Assembly (NCBI RefSeq): GCF_014697625.1
Contig: NZ_JACJSG010000005.1
Coordinates: forward strand, 161,724-225,723
Direction: 5' to 3'
From: Anabaena azotica FACHB-119
Lineage (GTDB): Bacteria; Cyanobacteriota; Cyanobacteriia; Cyanobacteriales; Nostocaceae
Length of the DNA: 64,000 bases
Positions 52,131 through 59,916 of this stretch are shown here, one piece after another. Under the pieces are notes generated by a model. That model searched no databases and was not told the DNA's origin. It saw only the letters and a program-made list of their open reading frames with translations. The position numbers and the translations under genes are program-made. The first letter of the stretch is position 1; every line of letters begins with the position of its first letter.

Positions 52131-53732
52131 TTAGAGTAATTCTTGATAAAATTGCTCTGGTTGACTGGGTAAATATGTGGTTCTCTGCAAGGTTTGTGCT
52201 TTTAATTGAAAGCTTTGGGTGATGTTAATTCGGCTCATAAAGTCGATATCGTGGGAGATAACCAAAATAGCACCTTGATATTCGTTGATGGCTGAGATCA
52301 TTTGTTGGGTGGTTTCTATATCTAGGTTATTGGTTGGCTCGTCAAGAATTAACAGGTCAATTTCTGAGATACTAATGATAGCGATCGCTAGTCTGGCTAA
52401 TTCACCACCACTCAATACAGACGCGCTTTTGTGGACATCATTGTATTTAAACAGGAAGTGTCCTAGTTGTTGGCGTAGTTGCTGATAGTTGAGACTGGGG
52501 TTAGCAGTCTGCATATTTTCTAAAATTGTCTGTTGGCGGTTGACTAACTGGTAAGTTTGGTCAAGATACACTGCTTTTAGGTTAGGTGCAAGGGAAACTT
52601 CACCGGACTGAAAATAGGTTGTATGTGTATCTGTGCCTAAAATTGCTTTGACCAAACTGGATTTACCAGAACCGTTTGCACCGATAATAGAGATGCGATC
52701 GCCAGTGACTATATTTAACTGTATATTCTCAATCAGTTTACGTTCTGATATCCAAAGATTCGCACCTTCGATGTTAACTAAGTTTCTGCGCTTGTGATTT
52801 TTCTCCTCTAATTGGATGCTCGTCACCTTGTGAGTTTTAATTTTAGTCTCTGCAACTTTTTGAGTAGCTTTAGCTACAGCCGCCTCATGGTTCTTTTTCG
52901 CAGTTCCGGCGGAAACTTGCGCTTTTGCTTTCATCGTTCCGGCTGCGGCTCTATCGATGCTACCATTGAGTAACTTGGCTCTACCGTTACGTTGAGCTTG
53001 GGCTGCACGCTGCTGTTCCTGTATCGCCGTCGCTTGGACACGCTTAAGTTCCTTTCTGGCTACTTCGTGCGATCGCATGGCTGCATCTAATTCTATCTCT
53101 TTCTGTTCTCGATAATAGGAAAAGTTACCACCGTAAACTTGCAACCCAACAGGTGTTAATTCCCAAGTCACATCTGTCACTTGGTCTAGAAAAAATGGTT
53201 TGTGAGAAACAATCACAAATGCACCAGAGAAGTTTATCAGAAATTGCCTCAAACTTTCTAATGCTTGTAAATCCATATGGTTTGTTGGTTCATCAAGTAA
53301 TAGCAAATCTGGTTGTTTAGATAAACCAATTGCTAAGAATAGCTTTGTCAGTTCACCACCGCTTAAATTCTTAACTGGAAGATATAGGTCAATATCTGTA
53401 TGGAATTGCGTCTGTAAAATCTCCTGAATTTGCCACCATTCATCAGATATAGAAGTTAGGAAATCTAATACTGTATTTGTCGTGATTTCTTCCTTGATAG
53501 TGCTAATTTGTGGCAAATAGTAAACAGAACCATGCCCCATTACAGAACCGATATGCGGATGAATTTGACCTGCAAGTATTTTCAGGAGAGTTGATTTACC
53601 AACACCATTGCTACCAACTAAAGCAATGCGGTTTCCTTGCTCAATACTGACATGAACCCCTTGAAACAAAGTCTTTTCTAAGCTGAGTTCATAAGCGAGA
53701 TTCTCAGCTATTAATATTGATTTTTTCTGCAT
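52131..53732 (-). CDS. ABC-F family ATPase (ribosome-associated)
   Basis: 533 residues from the ATG at 53732; a TTG at 53741 is less likely. Two ABC cassettes without membrane segments. First: ALVGSNGVGKSTLLKILAG, LSGGELTKL, LLLLDEPTNHMD. Second: SIIGANGSGKSSLVKAILG, LSGGELARLAIA, LLILDEPTNNLD. The long basic interdomain linker (about 210-310, rich in Ala, Lys, Arg) is where ABC-F proteins reach into the ribosome. ABC-F proteins rescue stalled or antibiotic-blocked ribosomes. The linker type and the leader upstream are reminiscent of antibiotic-resistance ABC-Fs, but the target cannot be read from the sequence. Confidence 0.9.
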   Translation of the reverse strand: MQKKSILIAENLAYELSLEKTLFQGVHVSIEQGNRIALVGSNGVGKSTLLKILAGQIHPHIGSVMGHGSVYYLPQISTIKEEITTNTVLDFLTSISDEWWQIQEILQTQFHTDIDLYLPVKNLSGGELTKLFLAIGLSKQPDLLLLDEPTNHMDLQALESLRQFLINFSGAFVIVSHKPFFLDQVTDVTWELTPVGLQVYGGNFSYYREQKEIELDAAMRSHEVARKELKRVQATAIQEQQRAAQAQRNGRAKLLNGSIDRAAAGTMKAKAQVSAGTAKKNHEAAVAKATQKVAETKIKTHKVTSIQLEEKNHKRRNLVNIEGANLWISERKLIENIQLNIVTGDRISIIGANGSGKSSLVKAILGTDTHTTYFQSGEVSLAPNLKAVYLDQTYQLVNRQQTILENMQTANPSLNYQQLRQQLGHFLFKYNDVHKSASVLSGGELARLAIAIISISEIDLLILDEPTNNLDIETTQQMISAINEYQGAILVISHDIDFMSRINITQSFQLKAQTLQRTTYLPSQPEQFYQELL

Positions 53733-53800
53733 TATTCTCAAACCTCAATAGGCAAAATTCCACCCGTCTCCGCAATAAATGACGGGTAGATTAGACAAAC

Positions 53801-53835
53801 AAAAAACCTAGCCGCAACAATTCACCAAGCGACTA
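53801..53835 (-). terminator. Terminator-like hairpin in the ABC-F leader (candidate attenuator)
   Basis: On the minus strand TAGTCGC, a 13-base loop, GCGGCTA (one wobble), then GG and six T. It lies about 70 bases upstream of the ABC-F start, so it would end transcription before the gene. A second hairpin, ACCCGTC...GACGGGT, lies between it and the start (about 53762-53788). It could be the other half of an attenuator. Confidence 0.55.
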
Positions 53836-53924
53836 AATATAGATATGATTCTGGAAAATTCTGTTAGCTCATGACTATGGGGAAGTAAACTGTCAAATAT
53901 GTTTTGCTGATTCGGTTTTGACAT
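53808..53924 (-). CDS. Candidate 38-codon leader peptide ORF of the ABC-F gene
   Basis: The minus strand from an ATG at 53924 reads MSKPNQQNIFDSLLPHSHEL, continues EFSRIISIFSRLVNCCG and stops at a TAG (53808-53810). The stop codon lies inside the 3' arm of the terminator stem. A ribosome moving on this ORF would therefore cover the hairpin. No strong ribosome site is seen before the ATG. The arrangement matches translation-coupled attenuation known for ABC-F resistance genes. The peptide itself has no known homolog to me. Confidence 0.4.
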   Translation of the reverse strand: MSKPNQQNIFDSLLPHSHELTEFSRIISIFSRLVNCCG

Positions 53925-54116
53925 TTGTTGCCCAGACGCAACATTACTTCATGACTACTTCATTGCAGCTATCTCGTTGGAGGTTTGATGATAAACTACA
54001 GTGTAGCACAAGATCATTTCGCAAAGTCAAGATATTTTCTCTGTGCCTCTGTGGTTAATCAACATTATCATAAATGCTAAAATAATCGCACCAATAATTG
54101 ACACCAAATTGATTCT

Positions 54117-54839
54117 ATGACCATTGCCCAAGAATTAGAATCACAAGACAACATCTCGCAAGATGTAATATTTCCCCCTGGTGATTTATGGAGTGACGAA
54201 CCGCCCTTGGAAACGGAACTACATTTACGGCAAATAATTTTACTTTTTCAATGTCTAGAATGGCTGTGGCGAGATAGAAATGATTTTTATGCGGCGGGAA
54301 ACCTGACGATTTACTACAGTCCACACCAACTTAAATCAGAATATTTCCGAGGCCCAGATTTTTTTGTCGTGTTGGGATGTGAACGTAAAACGCGCAAAAG
54401 TTGGGTAGTGTGGGAAGAAGATGGTAAATATCCCAATGTAATTTTAGAAATTTTGTCTGACTCAACAGCTAAAACAGATAAAGGTTTAAAGAAAACCATC
54501 TATCAAGATACCTACCGTACACCTGATTATTTTTGGTTCGACCCTTATACACAAGAATTTGCCGGATTTCACTTAGTAGATGGACAATATCAACCTCTAC
54601 AAGCAAACGCGCAAGGATTTTTATGGAGTCAGCAGTTAGGTTTATATTTGGGAGTTCATCAAAGATTTGTGCGGTTTTTTACAGCAGATGGGGAATTAGT
54701 ATTCACACCAGAGGAAGAGGCGCAACAAGCACAACAACAGGCGCAACAAGCACAGCAACAAGCCCAACAAGCACAGCAAAAAGCTGAACGTTTAGCAGCT
54801 AAACTAAGAGAGTTAAATATTGACCCAGATACAATTTAA
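54117..54839 (+). CDS. Uma2 family endonuclease-like protein (DUF820)
   Basis: 240 residues of the PD-(D/E)XK-fold Uma2 family, abundant in cyanobacteria. It has AAGNLTIYYSPH, RGPDFFVVLG (the acidic motif with the active-site Asp), PNVILEILSDSTAKTDKGLKK (with the E-x-L/K part), and YFWFDPYTQEF. The C-terminus (about 199-230) is a run of Gln/Ala units (AQQAQQQ repeated) followed by KAERLAAKLRELNIDPD, probably a coiled coil built from a short DNA repeat. Function of these proteins is unknown; many appear as lone genes. Confidence 0.85.
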   Translation: MTIAQELESQDNISQDVIFPPGDLWSDEPPLETELHLRQIILLFQCLEWLWRDRNDFYAAGNLTIYYSPHQLKSEYFRGPDFFVVLGCERKTRKSWVVWEEDGKYPNVILEILSDSTAKTDKGLKKTIYQDTYRTPDYFWFDPYTQEFAGFHLVDGQYQPLQANAQGFLWSQQLGLYLGVHQRFVRFFTADGELVFTPEEEAQQAQQQAQQAQQQAQQAQQKAERLAAKLRELNIDPDTI

Positions 54840-54954
54840 AGGCTGTTGCATAGTTATATCGCAATAGTTAAGACAGTTAAGAGATCAGGAAATGAGAAAA
54901 CTTAGACAGCAAAAAAGTTTTAACTCTGTCACCTGTCTCCGACTATCACTAAAA

Positions 54955-55062
54955 TTATTGCCAAAATCCCGCGAATAGCAAAGGTAAAAGTATTAACGCG
55001 CCAGCAATTAAAACTACAGTTCCAGGGTCGATTTTGATTTCGTTTTTATCTGGGTTAGGCAT
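54955..55062 (-). CDS. 35-residue single-pass membrane protein
   Basis: Start ATG at 55062 with GGAG eight bases upstream, stop TAA at 54955. The sequence reads MPNPDKNEIKIDPGT, then VVLIAGALILLPLLFAGFWQ. The short polar N-terminus and one hydrophobic helix resemble the small subunits of thylakoid complexes, but I cannot match it to a named one. It is too short for usual gene finders, but the ribosome site and clean helix make it convincing. It lies 60 bp downstream of the NB-ARC gene on the same strand. Confidence 0.65.
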   Translation of the reverse strand: MPNPDKNEIKIDPGTVVLIAGALILLPLLFAGFWQ

Positions 55063-55123
55063 TGGTTTTACTCCATTTTATACAATTGGGGCGACCCCAC
55101 AAGAATTTAATTTGATGTAAAAT

Positions 55124-57490
55124 CTAACTATATTCTAAACGCGCCATTGCGATTTGCACTTTCTCTACTTGCTTAGGTGCTGGCATATCATTAAAAATAG
55201 CGATCGCCTTGTTGAATGTTTCTCTACTCTGGTTAACATCACCCATTCTTTGATAAGTTAATCCTAACTGATAGTAGGCTTTGGCTAAGTTGCATTTATC
55301 GGACACCGTGTTCATATTGGCGATCGCTTCTTGATGTTTGGCGATCGCTACCGTAAACTCGCCCTGTTCTCGATACAATGAGGCTAAACAAGATGTAGCC
55401 CTCGCTTCTAAAAAACTAAACTGATTTTGCCGACAATGGTTAATAGCTTGGTGGCACATTTCCAAAGCAGTTTCTATCAAGCCTAAATTTTTATAAGTCA
55501 AGCTCAGAAATAGTAAACTCGTCCCTATACCCCAAGAAGTTAATCTATCGTTTACTAATCCTGCTTGTGCTTCTTGTAGCATAGGTCTGACATTCTCATT
55601 TTGCCCCACAGAAGAATCTAAATAAGCTAGACAACACAGAGAATAAACAACATATTGATAATAATTTTTGTCTGTTGCTGCTAGATTCTTCACATAGTAA
55701 AAAATCTGGCTGGCTCTGTCAATTTCCCACAAGTCTGTGTAACAGAGTGCTAAATTAAAGCTACTAGATATTCTCTCTTGCAGAAAGCTCTGTTTCTCGG
55801 CAATTTCATTAGATTTATAATGGCAATCCAAAGCCGCTTTAATATTACCTATTTGGTGATACGCTCTACCTAATAGGTTATACAATATGTTTAAATGGTA
55901 GTCAGAATCTAATTTCTGGATCAAGGGATTAATTACAGAAATTAAGGTTTCCAATAAACCCAACCTGTTAAATAAAACTCCCATAGATATCCGGTTATCC
56001 CATTTATTTGCTCTTCCGAGAATAATCACATTAGCAGCTTGTTCAAAATCCCCAATTGCCATATAGTGATGATAAGCTTCTAATGCCATCAAAGCATCTT
56101 GGGGATTTGCCACTATGGTAATGCTATTATTCCAAAATTCAGCAGCTTTTTGGTTAGCAATGCGCCATTCTCCACTTTGTTTTAACCTAGCGATCGCCTC
56201 TGTGGCAATCACCGGATGTAGCCAATATTTCCCTTTCCGAAATTCTATCAATAAAAGGTCTGTAAGATATTTAATTACTCTTTTAGCTTGTGCTTCTGGA
56301 ACATCCCAAAGTAAACATTGCAGTCCCCCAATACTGACATGAGTGATATCTTGATAGCGATAGCATCCCAAACGGCAAAGCAAATGATATGCTTCACTAT
56401 CCATTTGTTCTAAACGGTCAAATTGACTAGCAACTAAATTTTTTAGTTCTGGTTCAATTAATAAATCATGCTTGTTTTCTCGCCAATAAACATCCGCATC
56501 GCCTTCAAAATCTGTAGTGATAGTCCCCCTGATAATTTGCATAGCTTTAGCATTCCCACCAAAGGCTTTGCACATTTCACTAAGTGCAGTGGAACTAGAT
56601 TTAATTTGACAACTAGCACAAAACTTTTGCCAAGTAGACTCATCTAAACCACCCAGTGGATAGAAAGTCACATCCACCCCAGACTCATACAGGCGTTCAC
56701 GGCTAGTTATGAGCGTGATTGATTGAATGCTAGGATCTGCTAACATTCTTAAAAGCTCTACATAAGGACGACGAGAAGCAATAAATCGACCGTTTCTATC
56801 TAAAGCCGACTCAAGATTATCAATTAAAACCCCTATCTTGCGGGTTTCATCCCGCAGCTTGCGCCGCAACCTCTCTAAATTAATACCAAACTCTTTACCC
56901 GGTTCTTCATTAAAATTAACCCTTAGCCATTCCTCAACCACACTCTCTACAGAAACAATATTTTGGCTTTCCTTAGCCATCCACAACTCTAGGAAATAAT
57001 AACCTTGAGTTTTAAAATACCGCCGCGCTAGGGTAGTTTTGCCAACGCCGCCTTCACCTTGGATGAGGATAATTTTCGCGCCGCGCATGACATGGTGATT
57101 CAGTTCGGCTATTTCGCGATCGCGCCCCACAAAGTTATAATCCAGTTCTTGTGGCTTGCTATTATTGGCGACTGGGCTTAAAATAGGCGAGATTGTTGGC
57201 GTAGAGCTTCCTCCTTTGAGGTGCGATCGCTCGAATCTCTGAATCACTGAAAAAAAGTTAGATTTCGAGACTTTTTCGCCCAAGGCATTTGTTAATATTT
57301 GCCACAATTCTGCACCAACTGCTTTCAAATGTGCTTCAGTATAACCACAAATCTCAGCAATATTCTGATAAGTTCGTCTTTCGTCCTCCCATAAATTACG
57401 CAATAATTTTCTTTGCGCTGTATCGAGACGTTTTCCTGTTGTATTCAGAACCAAACTATCCAAAAGCTCTAGAGCTTCTTCTGCACCCAT
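55124..57490 (-). CDS. NB-ARC STAND ATPase with N-terminal HTH and C-terminal TPR repeats
   Basis: 788 residues. The N-terminus (1-90) looks like the winged-helix domain common in cyanobacterial vWA-MoxR-associated proteins: LDTAQRKLLRNLWEDERRTY, then IAEICGYTEAHLKAVGAELW. NB-ARC domain from about 115: FVGRDREIAEL, Walker A GEGGVGKTT (residues 145-153, Lys151) and VLIDNLESALD as Walker B. A winged segment is followed by about eight TPR-like helical repeats (about 480-780). This is the layout of a signal-responsive switch, like plant NLR-type and bacterial MalT-type proteins. Its own effector domain is not obvious beyond the HTH. Single gene, minus strand. Confidence 0.88.
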   Translation of the reverse strand: MGAEEALELLDSLVLNTTGKRLDTAQRKLLRNLWEDERRTYQNIAEICGYTEAHLKAVGAELWQILTNALGEKVSKSNFFSVIQRFERSHLKGGSSTPTISPILSPVANNSKPQELDYNFVGRDREIAELNHHVMRGAKIILIQGEGGVGKTTLARRYFKTQGYYFLELWMAKESQNIVSVESVVEEWLRVNFNEEPGKEFGINLERLRRKLRDETRKIGVLIDNLESALDRNGRFIASRRPYVELLRMLADPSIQSITLITSRERLYESGVDVTFYPLGGLDESTWQKFCASCQIKSSSTALSEMCKAFGGNAKAMQIIRGTITTDFEGDADVYWRENKHDLLIEPELKNLVASQFDRLEQMDSEAYHLLCRLGCYRYQDITHVSIGGLQCLLWDVPEAQAKRVIKYLTDLLLIEFRKGKYWLHPVIATEAIARLKQSGEWRIANQKAAEFWNNSITIVANPQDALMALEAYHHYMAIGDFEQAANVIILGRANKWDNRISMGVLFNRLGLLETLISVINPLIQKLDSDYHLNILYNLLGRAYHQIGNIKAALDCHYKSNEIAEKQSFLQERISSSFNLALCYTDLWEIDRASQIFYYVKNLAATDKNYYQYVVYSLCCLAYLDSSVGQNENVRPMLQEAQAGLVNDRLTSWGIGTSLLFLSLTYKNLGLIETALEMCHQAINHCRQNQFSFLEARATSCLASLYREQGEFTVAIAKHQEAIANMNTVSDKCNLAKAYYQLGLTYQRMGDVNQSRETFNKAIAIFNDMPAPKQVEKVQIAMARLEYS

Positions 57491-57869
57491 CGATCCCTGA
57501 ATTTAGCATTTGTGCTTAATTATAACTATATTTTCAGCCTTTCTCTCTCACCAACAATACCACAAACTACTTTTTCCTACCTAGTAGGGTAGTAAATCTC
57601 TTACTTTATCCAACTGCAAATTTCTTTAAGGTGTATTATGCTTGTAATTAATACAGGCAAAGTTAAGTTAATTGCCAGGAGATATACGGTTGAAGATAGA
57701 TGTGAAGTAGTCCAGCTAATACTTTTGGCTGACTAATCAACAAGTGACTAGGGACTATAAACTAGGAACTCAGCACTTATTTAATTAAACAAGCGGTAGA
57801 TATTAACTAACTAGATTCTGTAGAGCGTGTAAATAATTATTTTCTGTTCCACCCTACAGGAGTTAAATC
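57491..57869. other. Divergent spacer between the NB-ARC gene and a small membrane protein gene
   Basis: No gene seen. It should hold the promoters for both directions. AT-rich; I did not find a strong -35/-10 pair or an inverted repeat worth naming. Confidence 0.4.
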
Positions 57870-58118
57870 ATGTTGAATAAAGATTGTCATCATAACTGCA
57901 ATCAGGGTAATTGCCCATTTGCTCAAGATAGCAACAATGCCAATAGATATGTCTGCCTCAAATGTGGTGTCGAGCGAGAAATTAATAGATATCCTTCTGG
58001 TTTTGGTTCGATAGTCATGTTGTTGTTGAGTTTGTTTATTGCATCGCAATTATTAATTAATTGGGAAAAGCAAGACAATCAACCACAGTCAGAACCAGCA
58101 ATTTCTTCGCTGAGATAG
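57870..58118 (+). CDS. Small Cys-rich, single-pass membrane protein
   Basis: 82 residues, with AGGAG seven bases before the ATG. The N-terminal ~40 residues hold six Cys (CHHNCNQGNCPF, then CLKCGVERE) and could bind zinc. A hydrophobic segment GSIVMLLLSLFIASQLLINW follows, and the C-terminus is polar. I recognise no family. It is followed closely by another small membrane protein gene on the same strand; the two may act together. Confidence 0.7.
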   Translation: MLNKDCHHNCNQGNCPFAQDSNNANRYVCLKCGVEREINRYPSGFGSIVMLLLSLFIASQLLINWEKQDNQPQSEPAISSLR

Positions 58119-58168
58119 ATAGTTTTTTCTTGGAAAAAATATACCCACCACGAATCGAGAGTCAAGTC

Positions 58169-58396
58169 ATGACCACAAATAAAGATACCTTCCTATTTCG
58201 CTTAGTTGGTAAGTCAATAAAATACTTTTTGTTGATGCTGTTTGGCGTTGCTATTGTCTACGTTATTTCTACAGTTTTAGGTACTTTCCAGGTCAATAGT
58301 ATGCTGGTTGATGTTTTACGAATTGTGTTTGTACCTTTGGGAGTTCTTCTGTTATGTTTAATTACAATCATGGTGATTGTTGAGTCTGTACGTTGA
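58169..58396 (+). CDS. Small two-pass membrane protein
   Basis: 75 residues from the ATG at 58169; the frame extends upstream but only into the end of the previous gene. Two hydrophobic segments, IKYFLLMLFGVAIVYVISTVL and LRIVFVPLGVLLLCLITIMVIV, are joined by a short loop. No known family. Starts 50 bp after the previous stop on the same strand. Confidence 0.65.
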   Translation: MTTNKDTFLFRLVGKSIKYFLLMLFGVAIVYVISTVLGTFQVNSMLVDVLRIVFVPLGVLLLCLITIMVIVESVR

Positions 58397-58886
58397 TGAA
58401 AGGTAACACAAGGGGTGGGCAATGCCCACCCAGCCCTTTCAACGCGTTCATTTGTACTATATTTCTGCCCAAAATATACACTCAATTAACCCTTGCATAA
58501 TCAGACTCACGGGAAATTCTCTAAAAAAATGCTCCATTTCAGATGCAATAAATTGACCGTTTTGAATTTGCGATCGCCTAAAATTGCATTGATAGCCCAC
58601 AAGCATCATTTTTTGCCCTAGTCTGGGAGCGGGTTTCAGCCTTTGATGCGCGTAGTTCATTTGTTCGCGTTGAAAGGGCTGGCAATGCCCACCCTACTGG
58701 CGTGGCAAGACTAAAGTAGTGCATTAGATTTAAATAAAAAACCGCCGATGAACGCAGATGTTGGCGCAGCCTTTGCTGCGCCAACATCTGCGTTCAATTT
58801 TTTCTCAATCTATTGCCATAAGTGTTTTTTCAAAGTAAAGAATTTTTCCTGTTACCTGTAACCTGTACCCTGTCCCCTAGAATAAC
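58397..58886. other. Repeat-filled spacer
   Basis: gggtgggcaatgcccaccc hairpin at about 58413-58431 (likely also a terminator for the small membrane genes), a partial copy near 58680, and the long palindrome at 58750-58795. Minus-strand frames of 67-75 codons in this stretch read through these repeats and are not called. Confidence 0.55.
58750..58795. repeat. 21-bp perfect palindromic hairpin
   Basis: GAACGCAGATGTTGGCGCAGC at 58750-58770 and its exact reverse complement at 58775-58795, with a CTTT loop, followed by AATTTTTTT. Related ttggcgcagcc and cgccgat units occur at about 35930-35990. It could fold as a strong RNA hairpin or terminator; no gene immediately upstream needs it. Confidence 0.8.
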
Positions 58887-58909
58887 AAAAAAGTCCGCTT
58901 GAGCGGACT
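58887..58909 (-). terminator. Rho-independent terminator of the candidate small RNA
   Basis: On the minus strand AGTCCGC, loop TCAA, GCGGACT, followed directly by six T. Perfect 7-bp GC-rich stem. Confidence 0.85.
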
Positions 58910-58987
58910 AGCGTAGAAGGGTCAAATGATCGAAATTGACTATGAGATTTTCAAATCCCTTCTCTATTTTTAGCAGCTTGCTCTTAA
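58887..58987 (-). ncRNA. Candidate minus-strand small RNA of about 100 nt
   Basis: A -10 box TATACT lies at 58994-58999 on the minus strand (no good -35). The predicted start near 58987 is followed by a hairpin CTTGCT/AGCAAG, an AGAAGGG...CCCTTCT stem with an inner GTCAA/TTGAC dyad, and a textbook terminator at 58887-58909. There is no ORF. No annotated gene uses this terminator on the minus strand, so an independent RNA is the simplest reading. Not matched to a named cyanobacterial RNA family. Confidence 0.55.
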
Positions 58988-59594
58988 AAAGCAAGTATAA
59001 AAATACAAGTATTTAGACATAATTACTGTAATTATGTCTTTTGATATATATTTTTGTCTTATCTGGAGAATTTAATAAATTGGCACATCTGTCAATATCC
59101 AAAAGTAAGATTTATTTATTGATATTAGATATATTTATAACTACAAACGATATTAACTATAATTTTGCGCTTAATATTTTTTTAAGATTTAAAATAAATA
59201 AAAATATCTGAAAAATTTTCGTTTTTAGCGATCGCACCAGACTATTAAAAAGAAAAGGTAATAGGTTTATGTATTTCCAAGCCAAGACTATAAGTGTTGC
59301 CTGAATGGTCGCAAATGCCTGACAATAGCCGATAGATTATACTGTCCGCACCAATTTCTACTCCCTCTTACCTGTTTGAAGACAGATGCTAATGGAAATA
59401 GTACAAAATTAATACTATGGGAGAAATATTTCTAGAGAAAGTTGCTCAACCCGATATCATGCGGTTAATATCATGAGTGTAGAAAATGAATTTTCTAGCC
59501 AAAGATTGCTTCCTCTCCTCTATTTTATGAGACTTTCCTTAAAGTGTCAGCAAATAGTTTAGAGGCAATTCAAGACACTTTTTTGTGTGATTTA

Positions 59595-59623
59595 TTGACT
59601 ATAATTGCAATGGCAAGTATAGT
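59595..59623 (+). promoter_or_regulatory. Sigma-70-type promoter for the riboswitch-glycosyltransferase transcript
   Basis: TTGACT (59595-59600), 17-bp spacer, TATAGT (59618-59623). Both boxes are one base from consensus and the spacing is ideal. The start would fall near 59630, just before the riboswitch, giving a leader of nearly 290 nt. Confidence 0.7.
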
Positions 59624-59649
59624 ATTAAGCAAATGTTAATCAGTCAGCC

Positions 59650-59790
59650 TAATCCTTTATTTGCCCTAAAGATTGGGGTAGATAAGGAGCGGAGGAACCA
59701 AATTCGGGGCGTATTTTGGATTATCCAAAAAGAACATCTCTCAGTTCTAGCCCGTCAGCTAACTTCGTCGGCGTTGAGAGGAGATTGAAC
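59650..59790 (+). promoter_or_regulatory. c-di-AMP riboswitch (ydaO-yuaA family)
   Basis: The conserved pieces of the ydaO aptamer appear in order: AGGAGCGGAGGAACCAAA (about 59684-59702), TCGGGGCGTA (59704-59713), then AGCCCGTCAGCTAACTTCGT (about 59749-59768) and GGCGTTGAGAGGAGA (about 59770-59784). The CCCGUCAGCUAAC(U/C)UCGU block and the GGAACCA block are diagnostic of this class. It binds cyclic di-AMP, normally turning expression off when c-di-AMP is high, and in many bacteria controls K+ and osmolyte genes. It follows a good promoter and precedes a GT4 glycosyltransferase. Edges are approximate. Confidence 0.85.
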
Positions 59791-59916
59791 GAACAGCATT
59801 TTTAATAATAATGTCTGTCGTCAGTGTCCTTGGCTGGTAGCTTTACGCTTCGTTTAACCTGCACTCAATCATCAGGTATTTGAGACAGGACTAGTTGCCT
59901 TGAGGTGAAGCTCACT

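Noticed and set aside
58457..58787. Minus-strand frames of 67-75 codons downstream of the small membrane genes
   Set aside because: They run through dispersed repeats, lack ribosome sites and show no motif.
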